A stretch of DNA of 64,000 nucleotides from Winogradskyella sp. PG-2 (GCF_000828715.1 NZ_AP014583.1:1486001-1550000), one strand, 5' to 3'. Positions 18,281-28,172 are shown, counted from the first letter of the stretch. Numbers and translations are program-made. The notes: generated by a model not told the origin, from the sequence alone.

Positions 18281-19003
18281 ATGATACATACAAAAGATCT
18301 TTCAAAATCATATAACGGAACTAAAGTTTTAAATGTAGAAGAGTTGACTATTCCTAAAGGGCAAAGTTTTGGTTTGGTGGGAAATAATGGTGCTGGTAAA
18401 ACGACCTATTTCAGTTTATTGCTAGATTTAATAAAGCCTTCAACAGGGAGTATTACCAATAATAGTGTGGTTGTTGATCAAAGTGAAGACTGGAAGCCGT
18501 TTACGTCATCCTTTATTGACGAAAGCTTCTTAATCGGTTATCTTACACCCGAAGAGTATTTTTATTTTATTGGTGACTTAAGAGGACAGAATAAAGCAGA
18601 TGTAGATGCCTTAACTTCTAAGTTTGAAGATTTCTTCAATGGTGAAATTATAGGCAAGAAAAAATATTTGAGAGATTTAAGTAAAGGAAACCAAAAGAAA
18701 GCAGGCATTGTAGCAGCTTTAATTGGTAACCCTGAAGTTATCATATTAGACGAACCTTTTGCCAACCTAGATCCAACTACTCAAATACGGCTAAAGCAAA
18801 TTTTAAAGAATTTAGCAGAAAAACAAGGAGTGACTATACTAGTATCTAGTCATGATTTAATGCATGTTACAGACGTTTGTGAGCGTATTGTAGTTTTAGA
18901 AAAAGGAGATGTTGTTAAAGATTTAGAAACAAATCCAACAACACTAAAAGAACTAGAGGAACACTTTGCCAGTGGAGCTGTTATCTCTCAAGAAGAAGAA
19001 TGA
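18281..19003 (+). CDS. ABC transporter ATP-binding protein
   Basis: 240 residues, one nucleotide-binding domain: Walker A GNNGAGKTT near 34-42, a signature loop LSKGNQKK in place of the classic LSGGQ, Walker B VIILDEPFANLDP near 151-163 and the H-loop SSHD. The modified signature is common in ABC-2-type exporters. It forms the engine for the DUF5687 permease, ends the PadR operon and is followed by a terminator. Confidence 0.95.
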   Translation: MIHTKDLSKSYNGTKVLNVEELTIPKGQSFGLVGNNGAGKTTYFSLLLDLIKPSTGSITNNSVVVDQSEDWKPFTSSFIDESFLIGYLTPEEYFYFIGDLRGQNKADVDALTSKFEDFFNGEIIGKKKYLRDLSKGNQKKAGIVAALIGNPEVIILDEPFANLDPTTQIRLKQILKNLAEKQGVTILVSSHDLMHVTDVCERIVVLEKGDVVKDLETNPTTLKELEEHFASGAVISQEEE

Positions 19004-19026
19004 ATATCCAATCAATAATTATATAT

Positions 19027-19063
19027 AAGCTCGTGATTAGAACTATGATCTCGAGCTTTTTTT
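19027..19063 (+). terminator. Terminator of the PadR/ABC operon
   Basis: AAGCTCGTGAT (19027-19037) pairs with ATCTCGAGCTT (19048-19058) with one mismatch across a 10-nt loop, followed by a run of seven T's. It lies 24 nt after the ABC ATPase stop. Confidence 0.85.
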
Positions 19064-19084
19064 ATAGCCTTAAGTTAGACGACA

Positions 19085-19111
19085 CATCGAAAAACCTTTA
19101 AATAACATCAA
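19085..19111 (+). repeat. CATCGA/CATCAA direct repeat, 21-nt period
   Basis: CATCGA at 19085 and CATCAA at 19106 start exactly 21 nt apart, about two helical turns, roughly 110 nt upstream of the sprE start. Similar pairs occur at 28228, 54042 and 60811. It is a possible binding site for a dimeric regulator; this is based on pattern only. Confidence 0.3.
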
Positions 19112-19195
19112 AAATTGAAAAAGATGTTTATTTTTACCGTGTAACACACTAAAAACCTAACATTTTAGTTATCTATTAATCAAATAGAACCAGCG

Positions 19196-21802
19196 TTGAA
19201 GACCTCTATAAAAATCATACTATCTCTTTTTTGTATCGCATTTATTGCTCAGGGTTGCTCACGAAAAAAAGACACTTTTATTAACAGGAATTTTCATGCA
19301 TTAGGCACTAAGTATAATATTCTTTATAACGGTGAATTAGCTTTAGAGCGAGGTAAGTTGGCAATTAATGACGAGTTTACTGAAAATTTCTGGGCACTAC
19401 TGCCAGTAGAGCGTATGGAAATAAAGGACGATATTTTTCTGCCTGGACAATCTAAAAACGCAGATTTTGATAGAGCTCAAGAAAAAGCTATTAAGGCGAT
19501 TCAAAAGCATGGTATGAATATCGATGGTAAAGAAAAAAATTACCAAATAGATGAAGCCTATTTACTTTTGGGTAAAGCTCGATATTTTGACCAACGCTTT
19601 GTGCCAGCTCTAGCAGCACTTAATAACATATTAAATAAATATCCCACAAGTGATAAAATCAATCAAGTAAAAATCTGGAGAGAAAAAACAAATATGCGAT
19701 TAGATAATAATGAAGTCGCTATAAAAAAACTAAAACGCTTACTTAAAGAAGAAGAACTAGAAGACCAAGATTTAGCAGACGCAACAGCTGCACTAGCACA
19801 AGCATATGTAAACCTTAAGCATAAAGACAGTGCACTTACTCAATTAGCAATTGCGGTAGAGTATACTAAAAACAAAAACGAAAGAGCAAGATACCATTAT
19901 ATCAGAGGCCAATTATATAATGAATTTAAAGAAAAAGACAGTGCTAATATGGAGTTTGATGCTATTATAGACATGCATCGCCATATTCCTAGGTCATTTT
20001 ACATTAATGCTCATCTAGAGAAATCAAATAATTTTGATGAAACTAATGGTGATTTAGTTGAGTTTGAAGAATACCTTACTGATTTAGAAGAGAATCGAGA
20101 AAACAGACCGTTTTTAGATAAAATCTATTACCGTATTGCAGAATTTCATCGTAGTAATGCTAATGATAGTATGTCAGAAGCTTATTATAATAAATCATTA
20201 AGAAAAATAGCATCAGATAAATACTTAAAATCTTTAAACTACGAAACTTTAGGTAACATGTATTTTGATCGCAACATATATAAGACAGCAGGAGCTTATT
20301 ATGATAGTACTATGACTACAATGGTTAAAAACACAAAACCATATAGAGTTATAAAAAAGAAGCGTGAAAATTTAGACGATGTTATCTATTATGAAGGTAT
20401 TGCCCAAACTAATGATAGTATTTTAAATATAATTAGCCTTCCAAAGGAAGAACAATTAGCAATTTATACTGAATATGCTGAGCAATTAAGAGCAAAAATA
20501 TTAGAAGAAGAAAAGCTTAAAGAAGAACTAGCAGAAAAGAAAAAAAATGCTGTTGCTACTAAAGGAAATAATTTAGATTTTAATAAGTCAGCAAAGAAAT
20601 CTAATAGAAACCCAAGAGCAACACCTGGTGGTATAGGTGGTAATAGTAATTTTTATTTTTATAATCCAACAACTGTTGCCTATGGAAAAAATGAATTTCT
20701 AAAAATTTGGGGAGATCGTGAACTTCAGGATAATTGGAGACTTTCAGACCAAAGTATTAGTGTTAAAAGTGATGATAAGAAAGAAGTTGTAGCCACTGAC
20801 ACAAGTGAGGATAAACGTTTTGATCCTCAGACATATTTAGCAACCCTTCCAACGAATCAAGTTGAGATTGATAGTATATTTAAGGAAAGAAATTTTGCCT
20901 ATTATCAACTGGGTATTATTTATAAAGAAAAGTTTAAAGAGTATGCTTTGGCAAAGTCTAAACTCGAAACGCTTTTAGATAATAATCCTGAAGATCGATT
21001 AATATTACCTTCAAAATATAATTTATATCGAATTTATTTAGAGTTGGGTCTTAATAGAAAAGCCGAAGCTATAAAAGCTGATATTGTTGCAAATTATCCA
21101 GATTCACGTTATGCCGAAATTTTGCTAAACCCACAATCTGAATTGTCTAAGGACGAAAATAGTCCTGAGGTCATTTATACCAACTTATACAAACAGTTTG
21201 AAAAACAAGAATACGCTGAGGTTATAGCTACTGCTGAGGCTCAAATTAAGCGATTAGAGGGTGATGATTTTGTTCCTAAATTTGAAATTTTGAAAGCATC
21301 GGCTAAAGGAAGACTTTATGGTTTTGAAGCCTACAAAGAAGGCATCAATTATATTGCTTTAACGTATCCAAACACCGAAGAAGGGAAGAAGGCACAAGAC
21401 CTACTAAAAGATGCTGTACCTGCTTTGGCAAAAAAAGAGTTTATTGCAGATGATAAGGCGCAATATTTTAATGTAATTTATCAGTTCGATAAAAATTCTG
21501 ATGAAGATATTGATGAATTTATTAAGGTTTTAAATGAAGAAATAGAGGAGAAAATCAAATATTTTGATTTAACAACTTCAAAAGATGTTTATAATGACAA
21601 TACTATATTTGTTGTTGTTCATGGACTTAAAAGTATACAGGGAGCTAGCGGATTTGCGCAACTGCTTCAAACAGTAGATAGGGATGAAAAAGGGCGTCCT
21701 GTAAAACCTAAAATCACAAAAGAATATTTTGCGATTTCCTCACCAAATTATGCTATTGTTCAACGACATAAAAACTTAAATGCATTTTTAAAATTAGAAT
21801 AA
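19196..21802 (+). CDS. sprE: T9SS-associated TPR lipoprotein SprE/PorW
   Basis: 868 residues. A lipoprotein signal ends at Cys21 (IAQGCSRKK), then the family opening KKDTFINRNFHALGTKYNIL, many TPR-like helical repeats, a charged coiled stretch near 430-460, a low-complexity Gly/Asn part near 475-490 and a C-terminal TPR region. SprE/PorW is a periplasmic lipoprotein needed for gliding and type IX secretion, linking the PorK/N ring to the translocon. The start is TTG 19196, the first codon of a proper signal peptide. The bactofilin gene follows after 15 nt, so it probably heads the bactofilin/atp run. Confidence 0.92.
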   Translation: MKTSIKIILSLFCIAFIAQGCSRKKDTFINRNFHALGTKYNILYNGELALERGKLAINDEFTENFWALLPVERMEIKDDIFLPGQSKNADFDRAQEKAIKAIQKHGMNIDGKEKNYQIDEAYLLLGKARYFDQRFVPALAALNNILNKYPTSDKINQVKIWREKTNMRLDNNEVAIKKLKRLLKEEELEDQDLADATAALAQAYVNLKHKDSALTQLAIAVEYTKNKNERARYHYIRGQLYNEFKEKDSANMEFDAIIDMHRHIPRSFYINAHLEKSNNFDETNGDLVEFEEYLTDLEENRENRPFLDKIYYRIAEFHRSNANDSMSEAYYNKSLRKIASDKYLKSLNYETLGNMYFDRNIYKTAGAYYDSTMTTMVKNTKPYRVIKKKRENLDDVIYYEGIAQTNDSILNIISLPKEEQLAIYTEYAEQLRAKILEEEKLKEELAEKKKNAVATKGNNLDFNKSAKKSNRNPRATPGGIGGNSNFYFYNPTTVAYGKNEFLKIWGDRELQDNWRLSDQSISVKSDDKKEVVATDTSEDKRFDPQTYLATLPTNQVEIDSIFKERNFAYYQLGIIYKEKFKEYALAKSKLETLLDNNPEDRLILPSKYNLYRIYLELGLNRKAEAIKADIVANYPDSRYAEILLNPQSELSKDENSPEVIYTNLYKQFEKQEYAEVIATAEAQIKRLEGDDFVPKFEILKASAKGRLYGFEAYKEGINYIALTYPNTEEGKKAQDLLKDAVPALAKKEFIADDKAQYFNVIYQFDKNSDEDIDEFIKVLNEEIEEKIKYFDLTTSKDVYNDNTIFVVVHGLKSIQGASGFAQLLQTVDRDEKGRPVKPKITKEYFAISSPNYAIVQRHKNLNAFLKLE

Positions 21803-21817
21803 CCTAAATCAAAAATT

Positions 21818-22255
21818 ATGTTTTCCTCAGACAATAAAAAACCCAAACAATCAAAAATTATGGAAACAAGTACACAGCAAAATATTATAGCAAAAGGCAC
21901 TAAAATTGTTGGCGATATAGCAAGTCAAGGCCCTTTTAGAATAGACGGAACAGTTGAAGGTAATGTTAAAACTTCAGGAAAAATAGTTGTCGGAAAATCT
22001 GGTTTTATTAAAGGAACATTACAAGGTGAGAATGCCGATTTTGAAGGTAAATTTTCCGGAAAACTTATTTTATCTGGTACTTTATCTTTAAAGTCTACCG
22101 CCAATATCGAAGGTGAAGTTCATATAACAAAATTAGCAGTAGAGCCAGGAGCTACATTTAATGCTACGTGTAGTATGAAAGGCACAGTTAAATCATTGTC
22201 TAATGAGCCAGTCAAAGCACAGTCAGCAACCCAAAGACCAGAAAGACCAGCTTAA
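21818..22255 (+). CDS. Bactofilin family polymer-forming protein
   Basis: 145 residues with the right-handed beta-helix core of bactofilins (about 24-130): repeated short strands with regularly spaced glycines, such as GTVEGNVKTSGKIVVG and SGTLSLKSTANIEGEV. The tails are short and polar. Bactofilins polymerise without nucleotide into cytoskeletal filaments that position envelope machinery. An alternative start is the ATG at 21860 (METSTQQN). The last 53 nt overlap the next gene in another frame, an unusually long coupling overlap. Confidence 0.93.
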   Translation: MFSSDNKKPKQSKIMETSTQQNIIAKGTKIVGDIASQGPFRIDGTVEGNVKTSGKIVVGKSGFIKGTLQGENADFEGKFSGKLILSGTLSLKSTANIEGEVHITKLAVEPGATFNATCSMKGTVKSLSNEPVKAQSATQRPERPA

Positions 22256-22457
22256 TTCTTACGCACGCTTTTCTGGGATAGCAATACAGATGTTTGCGAT
22301 TATTGCTGTAGGTACTTTTGCTGGTTTGAAACTTGACAAAAATTACCCCAATCAACATAATCTCTATACCTTAATATTGACATTAGGCTCAGTAATTATT
22401 TCAATTGTTTATGTAATTAGACGTATTATTGCAGTCTCAAAAAATGATAATAAATAG
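22203..22457 (+). CDS. AtpZ/AtpI-like F1Fo ATPase accessory membrane protein
   Basis: 84 residues with two membrane helices (about 27-44 and 55-75) joined by a loop with GLKLDKNYPN, the layout of the AtpZ/AtpI group that helps assemble the c-ring or supplies Mg2+ near Fo. The start ATG 22203 lies inside the bactofilin gene. The next gene begins within 4 nt of the stop. Its position upstream of atpB supports the call; whether it is AtpZ or AtpI proper cannot be settled by eye. Confidence 0.8.
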   Translation: MSQSKHSQQPKDQKDQLNSYARFSGIAIQMFAIIAVGTFAGLKLDKNYPNQHNLYTLILTLGSVIISIVYVIRRIIAVSKNDNK

Positions 22458-22460
22458 TTG

Positions 22461-22856
22461 ATGGAAGAGTTTAAAAAAAGACAGATTGTATTTTTATTAC
22501 AGTTAATAGGTATTACTGTTGTATTGTTTGGCGTTCACAGTTATTTACTTCACCATTTCGCAAAAGAGACCATATTCTTTTTTCCAGTTTGGCAGATTTA
22601 TGCGTTTCATGTATTTGTAACTTCAATTTTCTATACCATAATTAATTATAGATTTTCCTCAGGCAAAAAAGACATCTTCAATCTGTTTATGGTGCTGACA
22701 TTTTTAAAAATGGTATTAGCCATTTTATTTCTACTTCCTTTATTTCTCTCAGATTTAGAGAATAAACAACCAGATGTGTTCAATTTTTTCATTCCTTATT
22801 TCTTGTATTTATTCTTTGAGGTTTTTTCCTTAACTAAGTTTCTTCAGAAGTCTTAA
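22461..22856 (+). CDS. DUF6168-type membrane protein upstream of atpB
   Basis: 131 residues from ATG 22461; a TTG directly before it is also possible. There are four membrane helices, roughly 12-30, 44-60, 75-95 and 105-122. Size and position resemble AtpI, and I recognise the flavobacterial DUF6168 family. A role in Fo assembly is inferred from its place between the AtpZ-like gene and atpB; no motif proves it. Confidence 0.7.
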   Translation: MEEFKKRQIVFLLQLIGITVVLFGVHSYLLHHFAKETIFFFPVWQIYAFHVFVTSIFYTIINYRFSSGKKDIFNLFMVLTFLKMVLAILFLLPLFLSDLENKQPDVFNFFIPYFLYLFFEVFSLTKFLQKS

Positions 22857-22933
22857 AAATAGTTTTAAAAACACCCATAAATCATTACTTGTTATCGGCA
22901 AAAAGCACTTGAAAATTATAGCGAAATTATTGC

Positions 22934-22963
22934 TTGTCATTTCATTTAATGTTCGTACATTTG
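22934..22963 (+). promoter_or_regulatory. Internal promoter of the atp operon
   Basis: TTG (22934-22936), 19 nt, TACATTTG (22956-22963), a full match to the consensus. Transcription would start near 22969, 33 nt before ATG 23002. It lies inside the longest open frame for atpB, so the shorter atpB start must be right. Confidence 0.75.
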
Positions 22964-23001
22964 CACCGAATTTAAAGCAAGGTATTTTTAAGCCCATTAG
23001 A

Positions 23002-24090
23002 ATGAGAATAAGCACCTTTAAAAACATAGTATTATCAGCGTTATTTCTTACCGTTTTTAATATTGGTTTTGCCTCTGAAACAAAAGAAGGAGGAGACGAC
23101 GAAAAATTCGATCCTAAAGAGATGATTTTGCATCACGTTAAGGATGCCTACGGAATGCATTTATTTGATTGGAACGACCATTCTGTTTCAATTCCACTTC
23201 CAGTTATAACATACACAGACAAAGGTTTTACAACTTTTTCGTCTTCAAAATTTCACCACGATTATAATGGTGAGGTTATTGTTGAGAAAAATGGCCAGCG
23301 TTTTGTAAACGTACACGAAAAAGTGTACGTATTAGATGAAGGTGCAACAGCTGTCACTTATGATGCTGAACATCATCCAACAAACGCACATAGACCAAAG
23401 TTTGATATGTCTATTACTAGAAACGTATTTATGATGTGGATTTCAATAGCGGTATTACTATTGATCTTTTTATCTGCAGCCCGTCGCTATAAGAAATCAG
23501 AAAATTATGTGCCGTCCGGTATTGCTAGTTTTGTTGAGCCATTAATTGTATTTGTAAGAGACGAAATTGGGAAGCCAATGATTGGTGAGCACAAGTACAA
23601 AAGATACATGCCTTATTTATTAACCATATTTTTCTTTATATGGATTAATAACATCTTTGGATTAATTCCTATTCTTAATGGCGCTAACTTAAGTGGAAAC
23701 ATTGCGTTTACATTTACATTAGCAGCGATTACATTTATCATTACAACATTTAGTGGTAACAAAAACTACTGGAAACACATCTTTTGGATGCCAGGAGTAC
23801 CTGTACCAATGAAAATATTTTTAATGCCAATTGAGATTATAGGAATGTTTGTAAAACCTATCTCATTAATGATTCGTTTGTTTGCTAACATTACAGCAGG
23901 TCACGTTATCATTTTAGCATTAATGTCATTAATATTTGTATTTAAGTCTTATGCAATTGCACCAGTATCTGTAGCATTCTCATTGTTTATTACAGTTATT
24001 GAGGTTATCGTAACGGCTATACAAGCATATATATTTACAATATTGTCAGCTCTTTATTTTGGGATGGCAACAGAAGAAGAACATCATTAA
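23002..24090 (+). CDS. atpB: ATP synthase F0 subunit a
   Basis: The proton-channel stator subunit of the F1Fo ATP synthase. From ATG 23002 it has 362 residues with a cleavable-looking signal (to about GFASE) and a long acidic/His-rich periplasmic region before the five or six membrane helices, a Bacteroidota trait. The essential helix contains LMIRLFANITAGHV, whose arginine faces the c-ring. The frame is open back to 22909, but that start precedes the promoter. atpE follows after 19 nt. Confidence 0.96.
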   Translation: MRISTFKNIVLSALFLTVFNIGFASETKEGGDDEKFDPKEMILHHVKDAYGMHLFDWNDHSVSIPLPVITYTDKGFTTFSSSKFHHDYNGEVIVEKNGQRFVNVHEKVYVLDEGATAVTYDAEHHPTNAHRPKFDMSITRNVFMMWISIAVLLLIFLSAARRYKKSENYVPSGIASFVEPLIVFVRDEIGKPMIGEHKYKRYMPYLLTIFFFIWINNIFGLIPILNGANLSGNIAFTFTLAAITFIITTFSGNKNYWKHIFWMPGVPVPMKIFLMPIEIIGMFVKPISLMIRLFANITAGHVIILALMSLIFVFKSYAIAPVSVAFSLFITVIEVIVTAIQAYIFTILSALYFGMATEEEHH

Positions 24091-24094
24091 TTAA

Positions 24095-24319
<225 letters not shown>

Positions 24320-24328
24320 GACATTAAG

Positions 24329-24363
24329 ATACAGAAGTAACGGTTGGTTGCTTCTGTATTTTT
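24329..24363 (+). promoter_or_regulatory. Terminator-like hairpin between atpE and atpF
   Basis: ATACAGAAGTAAC (24329-24341) pairs with GTTGCTTCTGTAT (24347-24359) over 13 positions with one G-T pair and a 5-nt loop, then a run of five T's. It begins 9 nt after the atpE stop, inside the operon. It could be a partial terminator or an RNase barrier that raises subunit c over the single-copy subunits. Confidence 0.75.
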
Positions 24364-24392
24364 AAAATTTAAGTTATTTAAAACAAAACAGA

Positions 24393-24887
24393 ATGGATTT
24401 AATTACACCGGAATTTGGACTTGTCTTTTGGACGTTAATTACATTTTTAATTTTACTTTTTATTCTAAGAAAATTTGCTTGGAAACCAATCCTTGGTGCA
24501 GTTAGCGATAGGGAAGATGGTATTAAAGATGCTTTAGCTTCTGCTGAAAAGGCTCGTAAAGAGATGGAAAATCTTCATGCCGATAACGAACGTATTTTAC
24601 AAGAAGCGCGCGCTGAACGCGAAGCGATGTTAAAGGATGCTCGTGACATGAAGAATAAAATCGTTTCAGACGCAAAAGAAGAAGCACAAGCACAAGCAAG
24701 CAAAATGATTGAGCAGGCTCAAGCAGCAATAGAAAGTGAAAAGAAAGCAGCTATGGCAGAATTAAAAAGTCATGTTGCAGGGTTATCATTGGATATCGCT
24801 GAGAAAGTAGTACGTGATGAATTATCTAACAAAGACAAGCAATTAAAATTGGTTGAAGATATGTTAGGTGAAGCAACTTTAAACTAA
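24393..24887 (+). CDS. atpF: ATP synthase F0 subunit b
   Basis: 164 residues: one N-terminal membrane helix (about 8-26, FWTLITFLILLFILRKF), then a long charged coiled coil to the end (SAEKARKEMENLHADNERI and onward). It dimerises as the peripheral stalk linking subunit a to F1. It follows the hairpin by 29 nt and atpH by -strand-free spacing of 5 nt. Confidence 0.96.
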   Translation: MDLITPEFGLVFWTLITFLILLFILRKFAWKPILGAVSDREDGIKDALASAEKARKEMENLHADNERILQEARAEREAMLKDARDMKNKIVSDAKEEAQAQASKMIEQAQAAIESEKKAAMAELKSHVAGLSLDIAEKVVRDELSNKDKQLKLVEDMLGEATLN

Positions 24888-24892
24888 GATAA

Positions 24893-25429
24893 ATGTCAGG
24901 ATCAAGAGCAGCCATTAGATATGCAAAAGCAGTTTTAAGCTTAGCGACAGATCAAAAATCTGCTGAGGCAGTAAATAGTGATATGAAATTAATCACTACT
25001 ACTATTAGTCAGAGCGAAGATTTAAGTCAGATGCTTCAAAGTCCTGTGGTAAGATCTTCAGATAAGAAAGCTGTGCTTACATCAGTATTTAAAAATGCTA
25101 ATGTTGCAACAACAAATCTTATTAATACTTTAATCTCTAATAAGAGGCTAGCACTTTTAAATGATGTAGCTGCTAGTTATACTCAGTTATACGATCAGAT
25201 GAGAGGAACGCAAGTTGCAACTGTAACTACGGCAGTACCCATAACAGCAGATTTAAAAACTAAAGTATTAGCTAAAGTAAAAGAGCTTACTGGTAAAGAG
25301 GCAGAGGTTGAAAATATTATAGATGAAAGCATTTTAGGTGGTTTCATATTGCGAGTAGGTGATATTCAGTATAACGCTAGTATATCAAATAAACTCGATA
25401 AATTAAAAAGAGAATTTACATTAAATTAA
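24893..25429 (+). CDS. atpH: ATP synthase F1 subunit delta
   Basis: 178 residues, normal length for delta. It opens with AAIRYAKAVLSLA, the helical domain that binds the alpha N-termini, and ends with the family signature ILGGFILRVGDIQYNASI near 146-163. It ties the b-dimer stalk to the F1 head. It lies 5 nt after atpF and 27 nt before atpA. Confidence 0.96.
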   Translation: MSGSRAAIRYAKAVLSLATDQKSAEAVNSDMKLITTTISQSEDLSQMLQSPVVRSSDKKAVLTSVFKNANVATTNLINTLISNKRLALLNDVAASYTQLYDQMRGTQVATVTTAVPITADLKTKVLAKVKELTGKEAEVENIIDESILGGFILRVGDIQYNASISNKLDKLKREFTLN

Positions 25430-25456
25430 GATAATATCTATCTAATATAAATAAAG

Positions 25457-27037
25457 ATGGCAGAAGTAAAACCAGCTGAAATATCAGCAATCTTAAAACA
25501 ACAACTTTCAGGTTTTGAAGCAGGAGCTTCATTAGACGAAGTAGGAACTGTACTAACTGTAGGTGATGGTATTGTACGTGCTTACGGATTAGCTAATGCA
25601 CAATATGGTGAATTAGTAGAATTCGAAGGTGGTGCAGAAGGAATTGTACTTAACCTTGAAGAAGATAATGTTGGTATTGTACTTTTAGGTACTTCAGTAG
25701 GAGTAAAAGAAGGATCTACAGTAAAACGTACGGAACGTATCGCATCTGTGAAAGTAGGTGAAGGTATTGTAGGACGTGTAGTAGATACTTTAGGTAACCC
25801 AATTGATGGTAAAGGGCCAATCGCTGGCGAAACTTATGAGATGCCAGTTGAGCGTAAAGCACCTGGTGTTATCTACAGAGAGCCAGTAACAGAACCATTA
25901 CAAACAGGCATTAAAGCAATTGATGCTATGATTCCAGTTGGTAGAGGACAACGTGAGTTGGTAATTGGTGACCGTCAGACTGGTAAAACTACAGTTTGTA
26001 TTGATACCATCTTAAATCAGAAAGAATTTTATGATGCAGGTGAGCCTGTATATTGTATATATGTTGCTGTAGGGCAAAAAGCATCTACTGTAGCAAACAT
26101 TGCTAAAGTATTAGAAGAACGAGGAGCATTAGCTTATACAACAATTGTTGCAGCTAACGCATCAGATCCGGCAGCGATGCAAGTATATGCACCAATGACA
26201 GGAGCTTCTATTGGAGAGTATTTTAGAGATACTGGTCGCCCAGCATTAATCATTTATGATGATTTATCTAAGCAAGCGGTAGCATACCGTGAGGTATCTT
26301 TATTATTACGTCGTCCTCCAGGACGTGAGGCGTATCCTGGTGATGTATTTTATTTACACTCAAGATTATTAGAGCGTTCTGCGAAAGTAATTAACGATGA
26401 TAATATCGCTAAAGAGATGAATGATTTACCAGATTCTCTTAAGCCTTTAGTAAAAGGTGGTGGTTCTTTAACTGCTTTACCAATTATTGAAACGCAAGCA
26501 GGTGACGTATCAGCATATATCCCAACCAATGTAATTTCTATTACAGATGGTCAGATTTTCTTAGATGGTGATTTATTTAACTCTGGTGTTCGACCAGCAA
26601 TTAACGTAGGTATTTCTGTATCTCGTGTTGGTGGTAATGCTCAGATTAAATCAATGAAGAAAGTATCAGGTACGTTAAAATTAGATCAAGCGCAGTTCCG
26701 TGAATTAGAAGCGTTTGCTAAGTTTGGTTCTGATTTAGATGCTTCAACATTAAACGTTATTAATAAAGGTAAGCGTAATGTTGAGATCTTAAAACAAGGT
26801 CAAAACGATCCTTTTACAGTAGAAGATCAGGTAGCGATTATATATGCAGGTTCTAAGAACTTGTTAAGAGATGTTCCTGTTGAAAAAGTAAAGGAATTTG
26901 AACGCGATTACATAGAGTTCTTAAATGCCAAGCATAGAGGAATTTTAGACACATTAAAGTCAGGTAAATTAACTGATGAGGTTATAGATACATTAACTAA
27001 TGTAGCTAAAGATCTTACCGGGAAATACAGAGCTTAA
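25457..27037 (+). CDS. atpA: ATP synthase F1 subunit alpha
   Basis: 526 residues with the P-loop GDRQTGKT near 172-179, the beta-barrel domain at the N-terminus and the signature [14 protein letters not shown] near 375-388. Alpha carries the regulatory nucleotide sites of the alpha3beta3 head. The catalytic beta subunit and epsilon (atpD, atpC) are not in this operon and must be elsewhere, as is usual in Bacteroidota. Confidence 0.98.
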   Translation: MAEVKPAEISAILKQQLSGFEAGASLDEVGTVLTVGDGIVRAYGLANAQYGELVEFEGGAEGIVLNLEEDNVGIVLLGTSVGVKEGSTVKRTERIASVKVGEGIVGRVVDTLGNPIDGKGPIAGETYEMPVERKAPGVIYREPVTEPLQTGIKAIDAMIPVGRGQRELVIGDRQTGKTTVCIDTILNQKEFYDAGEPVYCIYVAVGQKASTVANIAKVLEERGALAYTTIVAANASDPAAMQVYAPMTGASIGEYFRDTGRPALIIYDDLSKQAVAYREVSLLLRRPPGREAYPGDVFYLHSRLLERSAKVINDDNIAKEMNDLPDSLKPLVKGGGSLTALPIIETQAGDVSAYIPTNVISITDGQIFLDGDLFNSGVRPAINVGISVSRVGGNAQIKSMKKVSGTLKLDQAQFRELEAFAKFGSDLDASTLNVINKGKRNVEILKQGQNDPFTVEDQVAIIYAGSKNLLRDVPVEKVKEFERDYIEFLNAKHRGILDTLKSGKLTDEVIDTLTNVAKDLTGKYRA

Positions 27038-27092
27038 TAAATTAAACTAATGTCACTCTTAGCATTTGCAAAGAGTCTTTATAAACTAAAGA

Positions 27093-27956
27093 ATGGCAAA
27101 CTTAAAAGAAATACGTAACAGAATATCGTCAGTGTCTTCAACGATGCAGATTACAAGTGCCATGAAAATGGTATCAGCTGCTAAATTGAAGAAAGCTCAA
27201 GATGCTATTACTGCAATGCGTCCTTACTCTAATAAGTTAACAGAATTATTGCAGAGTTTAAGCGCAACATTAGATGCTGATTCTGGTAGTAAGTATTCGA
27301 CTGAAAGAGAAGTGAACAATGTTTTAATTGTTGCTATTACTTCTAATAGAGGTCTGTGTGGTGCATTTAACTCTAACATTATTAAACAAACAAATGCTTT
27401 GATTAATAATGTTTACGCTGATAAAAATGTTTCTGTTTTAGCTATTGGTAAAAAATCAAATGACGCTTTTTCTAAACAAGACAGAGTCATATCAAATAAG
27501 AGCGATGTATTTGATGCATTAACTTTTGATAATGTTGCAGAGATTGCCGAAATGATAATGGGGAAGTTTGTTGAAGGCGAGTATGACAAAGTTGAATTAG
27601 TTTACAATAGCTTTAAAAATGCTGCAACTCAGATTATAATGACTGAGCAGTATTTACCAATTGTACCAATCGAAGGTGAAGATGCTCATGCTAATTTAGA
27701 TTATATTTTTGAGCCATCTAAACAAGAGATTGTAGAGGCCTTAATACCTAAAGCTTTAAAAACTCAATTATTTAAAGGCATTAGAGATTCTTTTGCTTCT
27801 GAGCACGGTGCGCGTATGACAGCAATGCATAAAGCAACAGATAATGCGACTGAATTAAGAGATCAGTTAAAGTTAACTTATAACAAAGCAAGACAAGCGG
27901 CAATTACGAATGAAATCCTTGAGATTGTTGGTGGTGCTGAAGCATTGAATAACTAA
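27093..27956 (+). CDS. atpG: ATP synthase F1 subunit gamma
   Basis: 287 residues; the central rotor shaft. The N-terminal helix has RNRISSVSSTMQITSAMKMVSAAKL, typical of gamma, SNRGLCGAFNSNI follows in the Rossmann-like middle, and the C-terminal helix has MTAMHKATDNATEL. It is the last gene of the operon and is followed by a strong terminator at 27996. Confidence 0.98.
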   Translation: MANLKEIRNRISSVSSTMQITSAMKMVSAAKLKKAQDAITAMRPYSNKLTELLQSLSATLDADSGSKYSTEREVNNVLIVAITSNRGLCGAFNSNIIKQTNALINNVYADKNVSVLAIGKKSNDAFSKQDRVISNKSDVFDALTFDNVAEIAEMIMGKFVEGEYDKVELVYNSFKNAATQIIMTEQYLPIVPIEGEDAHANLDYIFEPSKQEIVEALIPKALKTQLFKGIRDSFASEHGARMTAMHKATDNATELRDQLKLTYNKARQAAITNEILEIVGGAEALNN

Positions 27957-27995
27957 GATTTGTTATGCTGAATTCGTTTCAGCATCTAGAATATT

Positions 27996-28027
27996 AAAAA
28001 CCTAACTTTAACGAGTTAGGTTTTTTT
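27996..28027 (+). terminator. Terminator of the atp operon
   Basis: AAAAACCTAACT (27996-28007) and AGTTAGGTTTTT (28014-28025) are perfect 12-base arms with a 6-nt loop, running into a T tract. It lies 39 nt after the atpG stop. Confidence 0.92.
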
Positions 28028-28172
28028 ATTGATTTTACTGAAACTTCATGGAATATAAAGCCAAAAGATATTAGATTCTTGGTAAAGAAGATTAATAAAT
28101 CATGATTCTTAGTTTTGAAACTAAATTTTAGAGTTAATTTTATTTAAAACAAATAATTTATTAAAATATTAG

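Noticed and set aside
20500..20640. Low-complexity Lys/Glu and Gly/Asn coding in sprE, considered as a repeat or frameshift
   Set aside because: The frame is intact and such linkers are normal in SprE/PorW proteins.
22909..23001. A 31-residue N-terminal extension of atpB
   Set aside because: A full promoter lies inside it, and the shorter start gives a proper signal peptide.
27054..27075. Weak hairpin (ACTCTT...AAGAGT) between atpA and atpG
   Set aside because: Six base pairs with an internal mismatch and no T run; too weak to compare with the atpE-atpF hairpin.
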